A stretch of DNA of 64,000 bases from Candidatus Electrothrix rattekaaiensis (lineage in GTDB: Bacteria; Desulfobacterota; Desulfobulbia; Desulfobulbales; Desulfobulbaceae): NCBI GenBank assembly GCA_032595675.1, contig JAVQMD010000001.1, forward strand, positions 124,001-188,000, written 5' to 3'. Both the position numbers and the translations under genes were made by a program. Below the pieces are notes generated by a model that saw only the letters and a list, made by a program, of their open reading frames with translations, had not been told where the DNA came from and did not search any database. Shown here piece after piece: positions 35,901 through 45,387 of the stretch (positions within the stretch are counted from its first letter, which is position 1; every line of letters begins with the position of its first letter).

Positions 35901-36172
35901 GGTCTGTCCTTCCTTGACAGACAGGGGATCTCTTCAGAAAGCAGAAAGCTCAAAAAGATAAAGATAACGAGTATAATAGGAACAGAATCGCTTGCCAAGA
36001 GAGAAAATGGGTTGTTGCTGCACTGGAGCCAAGGATGGGTTGGGCAGCAGAATGACAAAATCATTTACCCTCTGTGTCTGCTGTGTTAGATTAGCAGTCG
36101 TTTGTGGTGTTACTTCGGGTTTGTTTATTTTCTTCAGGCGAAAAAAACTCAGCAAGGAAGGAGTTGTCCGTC

Positions 36173-37063
36173 ATGTATTTTCAAGATATTATCGCAGCGT
36201 TGAATAGCTACTGGGCCTCTGCCGGTTGCGTTGTTATGCAGCCCTATGATATGGAAGTCGGTGCCGGAACCTTTCACCCGGCCACCCTACTCAAGGCTCT
36301 GGGGCCGGAACCCTGGAAGGCCGCTTATGTGCAGCCCTCCCGCCGTCCCACTGATGGGCGTTACGGTGAGAATCCCAACCGTCTGCAACATTATTATCAG
36401 TATCAGGTGGTGATTAAACCTTCGCCGAACAATATCCAGGAGATGTATCTGGAGAGCCTGAAGCAATTTGGCCTCAACCTGCTGGAGCATGATATCCGCT
36501 TTGTCGAGGATGACTGGGAATCACCCACCCTTGGGGCCTGGGGCCTGGGTTGGGAGGTCTGGCTTGACGGTATGGAAATCACTCAGTTCACTTATTTCCA
36601 GCAGGCCGGTTCTATTGATCTCAAGCCGATTACTGTGGAGATTACCTATGGCCTGGAGCGCATTGCCATGTATCTCCAAGAAAAGGAGTCGGTCTATGAT
36701 ATTCAGTGGAACGATGAGGTGACCTACGGGGAGATCTTCCTTCAGGCAGAAAAAGAGTTCTCAGCCTTTAACTTTGAAGAGGCCAAGGTGGATGATCTGA
36801 TCACCAGCTTTGATAACTATGAGCGGGAGGCCCTGAAGTTGGTGGAAAAAGATTTGATCCGTCCGGCCTATGATTACTGCCTCAAATGCTCCCATACCTT
36901 TAACCTGCTGGATGCGCGTAAGGCGATCTCTGTTGCCGAGCGAACTAGGTATATCGGACGTATCCGTAATATTGCTCGTCAGGTTGCTCGACATTATGTG
37001 GATCAGCGCGAGGCAATGGGTTGGCCTATGTTGAAGGAAAAGGAAGAACTGCTATGTGGGTAG
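36173..37063 (+). CDS. glyQ: Glycyl-tRNA synthetase alpha subunit
   Basis: A 296-residue catalytic subunit of the alpha2beta2 enzyme that charges tRNA-Gly. [40 protein letters not shown] and EITYGLERI are nearly invariant family segments. ATG 36173 is chosen because homologues start there and AAGGAAGGAG precedes it. The beta-subunit gene glyS, normally the next gene, is not downstream. Instead the start of a Septu-like ATPase overlaps the last codons by 10 bp. Confidence 0.95.
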   Translation: MYFQDIIAALNSYWASAGCVVMQPYDMEVGAGTFHPATLLKALGPEPWKAAYVQPSRRPTDGRYGENPNRLQHYYQYQVVIKPSPNNIQEMYLESLKQFGLNLLEHDIRFVEDDWESPTLGAWGLGWEVWLDGMEITQFTYFQQAGSIDLKPITVEITYGLERIAMYLQEKESVYDIQWNDEVTYGEIFLQAEKEFSAFNFEEAKVDDLITSFDNYEREALKLVEKDLIRPAYDYCLKCSHTFNLLDARKAISVAERTRYIGRIRNIARQVARHYVDQREAMGWPMLKEKEELLCG

Positions 37064-38376
37064 AAGAATTAACCCTAGAGAATATTCGATGTTTTGAGAA
37101 AGTTACGTTACGTTTTGCTAAGAAAGGAAAGCCGTATAGGTGGATAACTCTACTCGGTGAGAATGGCGGGGGGAAGAGTACTACTGTTCAAACGCTGGCT
37201 TTACTTTTGGCAGGCCCAGAAGGGGCACAGAAATTATTACCTCGTCCGGTTGGCTGGTTGAGAGATGAAAATCAGTATGGAAAGCTTTCTATAAGAATTC
37301 ATCAGGGAGCAAATGATCCAGGACAACATGGAGAGAAAAAAATTACAAGTGTTTTTGGCTACTCTTATTTTGTTACAGGAAATAAGCCGTTAACTATTAG
37401 AAATAAAAAATATACAGAGCCTACAATTGTTGAGAATCCTGATAAACGATTAACATGGTTGCGACAGAATGCTCTGACCTCAAAAGGTGAGGGCTGGTTT
37501 TCTGTTGGATACGGGGCCTTTCGGAGATTGACCAGATCAAGTCAAATTATCGTTCCTTCTTTGGAACCACAGGCTCGATTCAGCAACTTCATCACTCAAT
37601 TTGATGAAGACCAGCCTTTAGCAGCTTTTGAGCAATGGATGGTTTATCTTGATTATCGCATTGCTAAAGAGAAAGACCCTGAGGCTGAACGTCAGAAAGA
37701 GCTAGGGATATTGGCTATTAATAAAGTACTTCCCGATGATGTATCCTTTCATTCGGTTACAGCAGAAGGTAGGATTTTATTTGATATCGGTGGGATGAAA
37801 GTGCCGACAATTGCGTTGAGCGACGGCTACCGTAGTGTTCTTGCCTTGGCAGGAGATATTGTATGGAGGCTTTTGCTGTCTTACCCCGAAAGCAATGACC
37901 CTTTGATGGAGGAAGGTGTTGTCCTGATAGATGAGTTGGATATTCATCTGCATCCGATCTGGCAACGGGATATTGCTCTTTGGTTGCAGGAACAATTTCC
38001 CAATATTCAATTTATTGTTGCAACGCATAGCCCTTTAGTTGCTTCAGGAGCAGGAGAAGATGCATTGACGTATCGTTTTTTCTTTCAAGATGGAACGAGT
38101 TCCGTGGAACAAATTAAAAATATAGCAGCAATGAATGTTGATCGTATTTTAGAAAGTGCTGCTTTTGGCCTTGTGTCTCCGTATTCTCCACAAACCCAAG
38201 AAAAGATAGATAGATACGACACGATTGCACGCAAAAGACAGCGGAGCAAGCAAGAGGAAGAGGAAATGCAGCTCCTGTTGCCGTTTATGAAAACTGCTCG
38301 CCCCGTTGGAGGCCCACCGGAACCGGGATCACTTGAAAGTAAAATTGACCAATATCTTGACAAAAAACTGTCATGA
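37054..38376 (+). CDS. ptuA: PtuA-like AAA ATPase (Septu-type defence)
   Basis: A 440-residue ABC/SMC-type ATPase. It has Walker [10 protein letters not shown] (35-43), Walker B VVLIDELD, an adjacent HLHP, and the H-loop ATHSP. A partner HNH protein overlaps its stop by 4 bp (ATGA). ATPase + HNH pairs of this kind form the Septu anti-phage system and also occur in some retrons, but no reverse transcriptase is present. The start ATG lies inside glyQ's last codons. It is AT-richer than glyQ, suggesting transfer. It is somewhat shorter than typical PtuA. Confidence 0.8.
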   Translation: MWVEELTLENIRCFEKVTLRFAKKGKPYRWITLLGENGGGKSTTVQTLALLLAGPEGAQKLLPRPVGWLRDENQYGKLSIRIHQGANDPGQHGEKKITSVFGYSYFVTGNKPLTIRNKKYTEPTIVENPDKRLTWLRQNALTSKGEGWFSVGYGAFRRLTRSSQIIVPSLEPQARFSNFITQFDEDQPLAAFEQWMVYLDYRIAKEKDPEAERQKELGILAINKVLPDDVSFHSVTAEGRILFDIGGMKVPTIALSDGYRSVLALAGDIVWRLLLSYPESNDPLMEEGVVLIDELDIHLHPIWQRDIALWLQEQFPNIQFIVATHSPLVASGAGEDALTYRFFFQDGTSSVEQIKNIAAMNVDRILESAAFGLVSPYSPQTQEKIDRYDTIARKRQRSKQEEEEMQLLLPFMKTARPVGGPPEPGSLESKIDQYLDKKLS

Positions 38377-39023
38377 TAGCTCTTCAACGGGCAGACCAGC
38401 CGAAAATTCTTGAAAGAAAGGCGGTGGAATGGAGAGAGAAGTTGTTATCAGCGACAACCACAAAGCAACGTCGTAACGCAAAATCAAAGTATCGGCATAA
38501 AGATATTAAACATGCCTTACGTGCCATGTGTCACGATAAGTGTGCTTATTGTGAAAGCAAGGTTACTCATGTGGATCATGGCGATATTGAACATTATCGT
38601 CCCAAGAGTAAATTCCCGGAATTGACATTTACGTGGTCGAATTTACTTTTGGCCTGTGGGGTGTGCAATGGGACCAAATATAAGGGGGATAAGTTTCCAG
38701 AAGAGGAGCAGGATGGCCCTCTTGTTCACCCTTGTGAGGATGATCCCTCACAGCATTTTGCTTTTCATTATGAACCGCAGGCGGGTATTGCCAGTATATA
38801 TGGCATTACTCCGCGAGGTGAGACAACAGAGAGAATTTTGGGTCTTAATCGGCATGAGTTACGGGCATATCGTTCCGGGCAAATAGCCAAGCTGTATACA
38901 TTGGCCCAATTGGCTGATTCGGACCCTGAAGCTGCTGCTCTTTTCCAGGAAGCGACAGAAGATTCGGCTGAATATTCTGCATTTGCACGAGTTATAAAGA
39001 GAGAGTCGGAGCACAAGAAGTGA
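38373..39023 (+). CDS. ptuB: PtuB-like HNH endonuclease
   Basis: A 216-residue HNH nuclease. It has a zinc knuckle CAYC (57-60) and CGVC (95-98), the HNH core DIEHYRPKS (His74) and Asn90 in WSNLL. It matches the family of HNH proteins that partner an AAA ATPase. It would be the effector that cuts nucleic acid when the ATPase is triggered by phage, by analogy to Septu. It is translationally coupled to ptuA. Confidence 0.8.
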   Translation: MIALQRADQPKILERKAVEWREKLLSATTTKQRRNAKSKYRHKDIKHALRAMCHDKCAYCESKVTHVDHGDIEHYRPKSKFPELTFTWSNLLLACGVCNGTKYKGDKFPEEEQDGPLVHPCEDDPSQHFAFHYEPQAGIASIYGITPRGETTERILGLNRHELRAYRSGQIAKLYTLAQLADSDPEAAALFQEATEDSAEYSAFARVIKRESEHKK

Positions 39024-39039
39024 TAAGGAGTTTTTTTCC

Positions 39040-39309
39040 ATGACTTGGCAAGAAACAGGCGCTTTTATCGTTCAACGCATTGTCGCGCTGATTACGGGCT
39101 TGGTTATTATTGCGATTATCCGGTCGAGTATCCTGCCGCCGGATATGCTCCCGCCCGATGCCGGTTGGCTTGCACGGAATGCAAAGCTGCTTTGTATCTC
39201 TGGGGTTCTTGCCGAAATGGCCCTAGTCTTCCAATATTGGTCGCAGAAATTGAGAAAAGTCGGCTGGGTGCTCTTGGCTCTGACTTTTATTGCGGTGGCA
39301 CTGGGGTAA
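39040..39309 (+). CDS. Small two-helix membrane protein downstream of ptuB
   Basis: 89 residues with hydrophobic segments at about 11-29 and 69-88, plus a weaker one at about 47-62. AAGGAG is 8 nt before the ATG. It starts 16 bp after ptuB, so it is probably in the same transcript. No family recognised. Candidate accessory protein of the defence cluster. Confidence 0.6.
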   Translation: MTWQETGAFIVQRIVALITGLVIIAIIRSSILPPDMLPPDAGWLARNAKLLCISGVLAEMALVFQYWSQKLRKVGWVLLALTFIAVALG

Positions 39310-39322
39310 GGTGATTTGATCT

Positions 39323-39970
39323 ATGATGGTTACCGATTTTATCGTACAGGTTGTTGTTTCACTAACCGCAACTTTGCTTGCAGCGATGGTAGTGTATATT
39401 TACCGGAAGGTTATTGCCATAAAGTTGCAAACTTGGGTGCTGAACCGCAGTGGAATGGGAATAGTACAAATCTATAAGCACCGTAGAGAGGCCGCTCCTG
39501 CTATCAAAACGCTTTTGAAGGAAGCTCAATCCGTTAAACTTATGGCTATTAAAGGCGTTGATATAATTGAGGGGCGCCAAGCTATAGATTCGGAGCTTGT
39601 GCAAGTTGGTAACATGAGGCAAAGAAAAGCAAAATTTCTGATATTGGATCCAAACTCACATTATGTGACGAGAAGAGCGGAAGAAGCTGGAAGTAAGGTA
39701 GAGCCGCATAGGAAAGAAATTCAACATGCCTTGGAAACGTTGGCCGTGCTAGATGAGCATGTTGAAGAATTGTCTATTGAAAAACGCATATATGATTTTA
39801 TGCCGATATGGAATTTGTTATTTATAGACAATGTGTTATTCTTATCCTTTTATTTAAAAGGAGTACGTGGTCCTGAATCTATATGCTTGCAGATTCGTAG
39901 ACCATCACCTTTATTCCTTGCCTTCAATGTATACTTTGATGAAACCTGGAAAAAAAGCACAAGTGGATGA
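39323..39970 (+). CDS. Membrane-anchored protein, PLD-like/DUF5919-like fold suspected
   Basis: 215 residues. An N-terminal helix (about 8-27) is followed by a basic linker and a soluble domain with VKLMAIKGVDII and AKFLILDPNSHYVTRRAEEAG. Such segments occur in phospholipase-D-like or DUF5919 domains found near immunity genes. No HKD catalytic motif is present, so any enzymatic role is doubtful. It starts 13 bp after the preceding small membrane gene. The C-terminus overlaps the next frame. Confidence 0.55.
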   Translation: MMVTDFIVQVVVSLTATLLAAMVVYIYRKVIAIKLQTWVLNRSGMGIVQIYKHRREAAPAIKTLLKEAQSVKLMAIKGVDIIEGRQAIDSELVQVGNMRQRKAKFLILDPNSHYVTRRAEEAGSKVEPHRKEIQHALETLAVLDEHVEELSIEKRIYDFMPIWNLLFIDNVLFLSFYLKGVRGPESICLQIRRPSPLFLAFNVYFDETWKKSTSG

Positions 39971-40133
39971 ATTTGTTGTTTCTCCTAATAGTGACATAGC
40001 AGCGACAGCAACAAGAAGTTTTGTTAACCGGCTAGAATTGCTTGATATAGTACAGAAAAGGCGAGCAGAGATTCTTTCCGGCAAAGTTACTACGATAAAA
40101 TGGAATGAAATAAAAGAGTTTGTCTGTCGGTAA
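39939..40133 (+). CDS. Small addiction-module-component-like protein
   Basis: A 64-codon frame (an open frame also extends upstream to 39867) that overlaps the end of the preceding gene. Its C-terminal part, QKRRAEILSGKVTTIKWNEI, resembles the tail of TIGR02574-type addiction-module components (R-x-A/E-I-SG-x-WxEI/V). No toxin partner is adjacent. It could be an antitoxin remnant. Confidence 0.4.
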   Translation: MKPGKKAQVDEFVVSPNSDIAATATRSFVNRLELLDIVQKRRAEILSGKVTTIKWNEIKEFVCR

Positions 40134-40203
40134 AGATTAATTCAATTAATGTGATTTCATAGAACTGAACAGAAAACAGGCGGAATGCTCCGATCTCAAT
40201 ATT

Positions 40204-42186
40204 ATGACTACCTATATTACCACCCCGATTTACTACGTCAACGCCATGCCCCACATCGGGCATGCCTACACCACCATTATTGCCGATACCTACGCCCGTT
40301 TTCGCCGTCTCTGCGGCGACGAGGTGCGTTTTCAAACCGGCACGGATGAACACGGTGAGAAAATTGTCCAGGCTGCCGAAAAGGAAGGCGTTAATCCACG
40401 GGAATACGTTGACCGGATTTCAGCGTCGTTTCAGCAAACTTGGCCGGACCTGGATATTGCCCCGGATAAATTTATCCGAACCACAGATGCGGATCATATC
40501 AGTCTGGTGCAGGATATTCTCCAAAAGGTCTACGATGACGGAGATATTTATTTTTCCGAGTATTCAGGTCATTACTGCAAGGGCTGTGAACGCTTCCTCA
40601 CGGAAAAAGAGTTAGTGGACGGCAAATGTCCGGATCATCTCACTGTGCCCGAGGTGGTCAGCGAGCAGAACTATTTTTTCCGCATGTCCAAGTATCAGGA
40701 TTGGCTGATTGAGCATGTTGAGAGTAATCCTGAATACATCACCCCGGAGTGCTATCGCAACGAGGTGCTCTCCTTTCTCCGTGAGCCGCTGGAGGATCTC
40801 TGCATCTCCCGGCCCTGCTCCCGTCTGACGTGGGGCATTCCCTTGCCTTTTGATAAGAATTTCGTCACCTATGTTTGGTTTGACGCCCTGATCAATTACC
40901 TGACCGGGGTTGGTTATCCTGATAGCTCCTGCTTTGATTACTGGACTGCTGCCGAGCATGTCATTGCCAAAGATATTCTCAAACCCCATGCTATTTACTG
41001 GCCAACTATGATTCGGGCAATGGGGTTGCCTCCGTATCGACGGTTGCATGTCCACGGCTACTGGAATGTGGATGAGACCAAGATGTCCAAGTCGTTAGGC
41101 AATGTTATTCGTCCTGGTGACTTGGTTGAGGAATACGGGGTGGATACGGTGCGGTATTTCTTACTCCGGGAGATGAGTTTTGGTCGGGATTCTTCTTTTT
41201 CCACCGAAGCCTTGGAGGCCCGTCGTAACTCGGATTTGGCCAATGATGTGGGGAACCTTTTCTCCCGTGCCCTGACTATGTTGGCCAAGTATGCCGACTC
41301 CATCGTACCGGAGATCGACAAAGCCACGGTTACTGATGAAGATCGGTTGTTGGTGGATGCCTTGGAAAAGATGGTGGCCGATTATACCACCGCTATGAAC
41401 GCCTTTGAGTTTCACAAAGCCTTGCAGTCAATCTGGGAGGTCATCGGTATGCTCAACCGTTTCATTGTCACCAATGCCCCTTGGGAGCTGGCTAAAGAAC
41501 CGGAGCAGGCTGGACGGCTGAACACGGTTCTGTATTTTTTGGCTGATAGTCTGCGCCTCCTTGCTCTGGTGCTCCGTCCGGTTATGCCCAGTGCTGCGGA
41601 GAAAATGGCAGTGGCTCTGGGGATGGAGAAGGAATTGGCTGCGGCGACATTGGAGCAAGAAGGATGTTGGGGCAGAATGCAGGCAGGCACTGTACTGCAT
41701 CAGGGAGAGGCATTATTTCCGCGCTTGGCAAAAAAGAAAAAACAGCAGCCCCAAGCTCAACCTCAAGAAAATCAAGAGAAAGAGCAGGAGAAGAAAGGCA
41801 AGGCAAAGAAAAAAGAGGCTGCTTCGGATACTGCGGACGGAGACATGGAAGGGCTGATTACCTTTGAGCAATTCGGTGATGTTGAATTGCGGGTGGCGGA
41901 AATCGTCACAGCAGAGAAGATCAAGAAGGCCAATAAGCTGCTTAAACTCACGGTCAAGGCTCCAGAGGAACGAACCTTGGTTGCGGGCATTGCCAAGCAT
42001 TACAGCCCGGAAGAACTGATCGGCAAGAAGGTCATCATCGTGGCTAACCTGAAACCAGCCAAGCTGATGGGGATTACTTCACAAGGGATGGTGCTGGCTG
42101 CCAAGGAAATCGATGCGGACGGTAATGAGCGGTTGGTGTTGTCCACGGTGGCCGGGGATATTGCGCCGGGGTCGCGGGTGGCCTAA
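40204..42186 (+). CDS. metG: Methionyl-tRNA synthetase
   Basis: A 660-residue class I synthetase. It has HIGH (17-20), a zinc-knuckle region with CKGCERFL and a following Cys, KMSKS (293-297), and a C-terminal EMAP/Trbp111-like tRNA-binding domain (about 555-660). That domain is joined by a Lys/Glu/Gln-rich linker (about 505-545). It charges initiator and elongator tRNA-Met. No neighbours form an evident operon. Confidence 0.96.
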   Translation: MTTYITTPIYYVNAMPHIGHAYTTIIADTYARFRRLCGDEVRFQTGTDEHGEKIVQAAEKEGVNPREYVDRISASFQQTWPDLDIAPDKFIRTTDADHISLVQDILQKVYDDGDIYFSEYSGHYCKGCERFLTEKELVDGKCPDHLTVPEVVSEQNYFFRMSKYQDWLIEHVESNPEYITPECYRNEVLSFLREPLEDLCISRPCSRLTWGIPLPFDKNFVTYVWFDALINYLTGVGYPDSSCFDYWTAAEHVIAKDILKPHAIYWPTMIRAMGLPPYRRLHVHGYWNVDETKMSKSLGNVIRPGDLVEEYGVDTVRYFLLREMSFGRDSSFSTEALEARRNSDLANDVGNLFSRALTMLAKYADSIVPEIDKATVTDEDRLLVDALEKMVADYTTAMNAFEFHKALQSIWEVIGMLNRFIVTNAPWELAKEPEQAGRLNTVLYFLADSLRLLALVLRPVMPSAAEKMAVALGMEKELAAATLEQEGCWGRMQAGTVLHQGEALFPRLAKKKKQQPQAQPQENQEKEQEKKGKAKKKEAASDTADGDMEGLITFEQFGDVELRVAEIVTAEKIKKANKLLKLTVKAPEERTLVAGIAKHYSPEELIGKKVIIVANLKPAKLMGITSQGMVLAAKEIDADGNERLVLSTVAGDIAPGSRVA

Positions 42187-42269
42187 GGGTAATGCAACGG
42201 CGACTGTTACGTTCAAAAAAAGCAGTGAAACTTTTCCAGAGGTAAGATGTTATCCTGTTCCAGAATGGA

Positions 42270-44441
42270 ATGATGAATAAAGATATATCGTGGCTGGCAT
42301 CACAGGTTGTCTATGAAATTTTTCCTGATCGATTTGCTATCGGAAAAAGATACGAAGCACGGGAAAAGCTTGCTCTGCCGTGTTATGAACGGGCAACTGA
42401 CTATGTAGTTCGAGACTGGAGTGAACGCCCGAACGCCTTGACCGCAACAAAAGAATTTTTCGGGGGAGATCTTTACGGCATTATTGATCGCCTGGATTAC
42501 TTGCAGGATCTCGGCATTACTACTTTATACCTTACCCCTGTCTTTTTTGCTCCTTCCAATCATAAATATGATGCCACTGATTTTTTCGAGATTGACGAAC
42601 AATTCGGGGGTCGTGAAGCACTTGTGGAGCTGCTCAAAGAACTCCATAAGCGCAACATGTATCTTTTCCTCGATATCGCTTTTAATCATATCAGCGACAT
42701 CCATCCCTGGTTTATCGCTGCTGTACGGAATGAACAGCCTTGTAGAAACTTTTTCATCCCATCGGCAGACTTTCTTGACGATGAGTTCAGCTCGCTGGAT
42801 GAGCCTGATTTCTCTCTGCATGAATTTCAAGGTCGATCATCTCCAGAAGCCTTATGTAAAGCCATAACAAGTGATTACCCTGTATGGCAATTGCCTGCTC
42901 CTGCAAAAAGAGTTGACTGGCTCAAAATTGATTGGCTGAATAACCTGCTCAAAGAACATAAGCTATACAGCGAACTGGTTGCATCTGCCCAACTCAGAAA
43001 AGTCAATGCAGCGGAAAAGTGCTCTGTTGATCAACTGAGGTTGCAATACAACGGAACAAAAGATGAGGAGGATCTGAAGAAACTCGTTCGCTCTCTTTTA
43101 GAGATAGCGTATCCAGGAGAAACTCCCAAAGTTCGTAATAGATTTTCTGTTGCAGGACTTTGTCAGAAAATAAGGGCTGACGATTACGGACAAAAGATTT
43201 CAGCTGAGGAAAATACCATTTCTTGGCTGAATGCACTTCTACGTACTGCTGATTTGTACCATAAGGTTTTTAAAAAGAAGAACATAAGCCTTGACAAATT
43301 AACCCGGCGTACTCTGGAGGCACTCAAAGTAAAGTACGACCAATCTCAATGTGAAGATGATCTTGCGATACTAAACCGATATCTTCTGGAGTCCTTTTAT
43401 CCCAGGGAAACGCCGATGAGCTATCAGGCTTGGCAAGGCTACAGGCCGATGCCTGAACTCAATCTCACGGATAAAAAACTTCAGGGGAGGCTGTACCGTA
43501 ATGATGACAGTGTACTGCAGCAATATCTACGTTTAGGAGTAGATGGCTTACGCTTCGATACTGCCAATGATGTGGGGCGAGAGACCATAAAGGATATCCG
43601 CCACGCCCTGAAAGAGAAATTTCCTCATGCTGTTTTTATCGGGGAAATAACAAATTATGCGGGAGATTGGATAGATCGGGAGGAAAAATATCATGGCGTA
43701 ATGAATTATTATTTTCATGGTGCCTTATCTGCTTGGCTGTTGGGAACTCTTTCATCGTTGCAGATGAATCATACTGTCCGTGAGTATTACCAGGGATACG
43801 GGAAAGAAGGCTCTTGTTCCTCCTGGAATATTTTGTCAAGCCACGATACGGTTCGTTTGAAAAATCTGCTGCCTGAAGAAAAGGCACGAACCCTTGCTCT
43901 CATTGCCCAATTTACTCTTCCCGGCATACCACTTATTTATTATGGGGAAGAAGTCGGTATGGAAGGCGGGCCGGATCCTGACTGCCGACGCCCCATGATA
44001 TGGGATGAGAGATTATGGGATAAAGAAGTACTCGCCTTGTACAAAAAACTTATTGAAATACGGCATTCACGGACGGAGCTGCGAGAGGGGCGTTTTATGA
44101 TGTTGGGTCACAAGATGGTTTCTGATGCCTTGGTGTTTCTGCGCTATACGGAACAAATCAATGAAGTTGCTTTGGTGGTGATCAACAGAAGTCGAAACCC
44201 TTTAAAGGAGAAATTATTTTTACCCCATTCCCATTTATATCAAGGGTTACGCTTAAAGGATTTACTTTTTCCTGCTCAGACTGTTGAAATACAGACTGGT
44301 GGAAATATTGAGTTAAAAATGCTTGCTCGTTCAGCAGCTGTTTTTGTACCGGATGACACGGCCTTTGTAAATTATGATTTTTATAAATCTCGAAGCTTGA
44401 CTGCTGGAGCAAGTAGGAATGTCCCGCATAATGAATTGTAA
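42270..44441 (+). CDS. GH13 alpha-amylase-family glycoside hydrolase
   Basis: A 723-residue GH13 enzyme, resembling neopullulanase/cyclomaltodextrinase, without signal peptide and so cytosolic. The catalytic nucleophile is Asp430 (GLRFDTAND), the acid Glu459 (FIGEI) and the third carboxylate Asp526 (SSHDT). YEIFPDRFA and FGGDLYGI mark the N-terminal barrel. Between barrel strands about residues 190-395 form an unusual insert holding two similar ~65-residue repeats (222-286 and 319-382), each from WLN-LL to YP-ETP. It would act on alpha-1,4 glucans. It has no glycogen-gene neighbours. Confidence 0.88.
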   Translation: MMNKDISWLASQVVYEIFPDRFAIGKRYEAREKLALPCYERATDYVVRDWSERPNALTATKEFFGGDLYGIIDRLDYLQDLGITTLYLTPVFFAPSNHKYDATDFFEIDEQFGGREALVELLKELHKRNMYLFLDIAFNHISDIHPWFIAAVRNEQPCRNFFIPSADFLDDEFSSLDEPDFSLHEFQGRSSPEALCKAITSDYPVWQLPAPAKRVDWLKIDWLNNLLKEHKLYSELVASAQLRKVNAAEKCSVDQLRLQYNGTKDEEDLKKLVRSLLEIAYPGETPKVRNRFSVAGLCQKIRADDYGQKISAEENTISWLNALLRTADLYHKVFKKKNISLDKLTRRTLEALKVKYDQSQCEDDLAILNRYLLESFYPRETPMSYQAWQGYRPMPELNLTDKKLQGRLYRNDDSVLQQYLRLGVDGLRFDTANDVGRETIKDIRHALKEKFPHAVFIGEITNYAGDWIDREEKYHGVMNYYFHGALSAWLLGTLSSLQMNHTVREYYQGYGKEGSCSSWNILSSHDTVRLKNLLPEEKARTLALIAQFTLPGIPLIYYGEEVGMEGGPDPDCRRPMIWDERLWDKEVLALYKKLIEIRHSRTELREGRFMMLGHKMVSDALVFLRYTEQINEVALVVINRSRNPLKEKLFLPHSHLYQGLRLKDLLFPAQTVEIQTGGNIELKMLARSAAVFVPDDTAFVNYDFYKSRSLTAGASRNVPHNEL

Positions 44442-44483
44442 TTACACGATGGGTTCTCCGGTGGCGTAGCAGCATATAAGCTT

Positions 44484-44508
44484 GCCCCTCACCATCAACA
44501 TGAGGGGC
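44484..44508. terminator. Hairpin between convergent genes
   Basis: GCCCCTCA (44484-44491) with TGAGGGGC (44501-44508) around a 9-nt loop, 6 bp before the tonB stop and 43 bp after the amylase. There is no clear T-run. It may serve as a two-way transcription end. Confidence 0.5.
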
Positions 44509-44514
44509 GAATTC

Positions 44515-45387
44515 TCAACGCAGCTCAAAGCGCACAGGGACTTTCACCCACATTGACTGTGCCCTGCCCCCGACCGTGCCCGGAGAAAATCGCCAAGCCC
44601 GCACAGCCTTCAGGGCCGCCTTATCAAGAATCGAATGGCCGCTGCTGGCAAAGATTCGTAATTTTTCCACCCTGCCGTTTCTATCAATTTTGGCCTCAAT
44701 AGTGACAAGCCCTTCAAGCCCGCGTCGTTTGGCCATGCGGGGGTATTCCGGCGGCGGATTGCTTTGGTACAGCGGAGCCGCTTCCCGGACAACACCGGTG
44801 CTCGCTTGCGGTGCCGGTCTGGTCGTTGTTTTGACCGGGGCAGATGAAACCGCCTGCCTCGTGATCGGAAGAGTACGGCGAACGGGTTGTGTGCGTCGCC
44901 TGATCGGCTGCTGATACTGCGGTTTAGGCTTTTTTATCGGTTGAAGAAGAGCCAGGGGCTTTATCGCCTGCCGGATAACCGGGGCAAGTTTCGGCAGCGG
45001 CTGAGGAACAGCGGAGATTTTTCTTCCGGGCTTCAGCATGAGCGGGCGGGCCGCTTGATGCTGCACCCGAGTGATTTTGGGCAGAGCCGGTGCTTTCTGG
45101 ACGATCTTCTTTAGCGGTTCGGGCTTTGGCTTGGGTTTAGGCAATAAGGGGCGGAGCGGCTGATGCTCTGTCGCGGTGATCTTGGGGAGAGCCTGCACTT
45201 CCTGAACAATCTTTTTCAGCGGAGGAGGAGGCGGGGGAAGCCGCTTCAGGCTGACGGAAATTTTTTGGGGCAGGGGTTTGGGACGCTCTGTTTCAGGCAG
45301 CGGCATTCGCCAGGAAGAAAGTAACGCCCCATGTAAGGCGAGTGTGAGAAGAGCTGCGGGCACCATCCGTTGCATTGCTTCGTTCAC
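44515..45387 (-). CDS. tonB: TonB family protein
   Basis: 290 residues. An N-terminal inner-membrane anchor (about 8-27) and a long Pro/Lys-rich periplasmic spacer with repeated PLxPKPKPxP/LPKI motifs precede a C-terminal TonB domain (about 212-290; YPRMAKRRGLEGLV...RFSPG). It passes proton-motive energy to outer-membrane receptors, here most likely the BtuB encoded upstream. The spacer has internal repeats (KKIVQEVQALPKIT / KKIVQKAPALPKIT). It overlaps exbD by 4 bp. Confidence 0.92.
   Translation of the reverse strand: MNEAMQRMVPAALLTLALHGALLSSWRMPLPETERPKPLPQKISVSLKRLPPPPPPLKKIVQEVQALPKITATEHQPLRPLLPKPKPKPEPLKKIVQKAPALPKITRVQHQAARPLMLKPGRKISAVPQPLPKLAPVIRQAIKPLALLQPIKKPKPQYQQPIRRRTQPVRRTLPITRQAVSSAPVKTTTRPAPQASTGVVREAAPLYQSNPPPEYPRMAKRRGLEGLVTIEAKIDRNGRVEKLRIFASSGHSILDKAALKAVRAWRFSPGTVGGRAQSMWVKVPVRFELR

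Larger units (their letters stand above)
35803..36172. other. Divergent intergenic region with two REP-like palindromes
   Basis: Holds degenerate GC palindromes at 35827-35855 and 35874-35900 and the promoters for the transformylase and glyQ. The open frames across it have no supporting features. Confidence 0.55.

Noticed and set aside
34855-35961. 368-codon plus-strand frame
   Set aside because: Antisense to the AICAR transformylase, whose catalytic motif is intact.
36173-39023. Retron (ATPase + HNH are also retron partners)
   Set aside because: No reverse transcriptase or msr/msd-like structure nearby; stand-alone Septu-type pair fits better.
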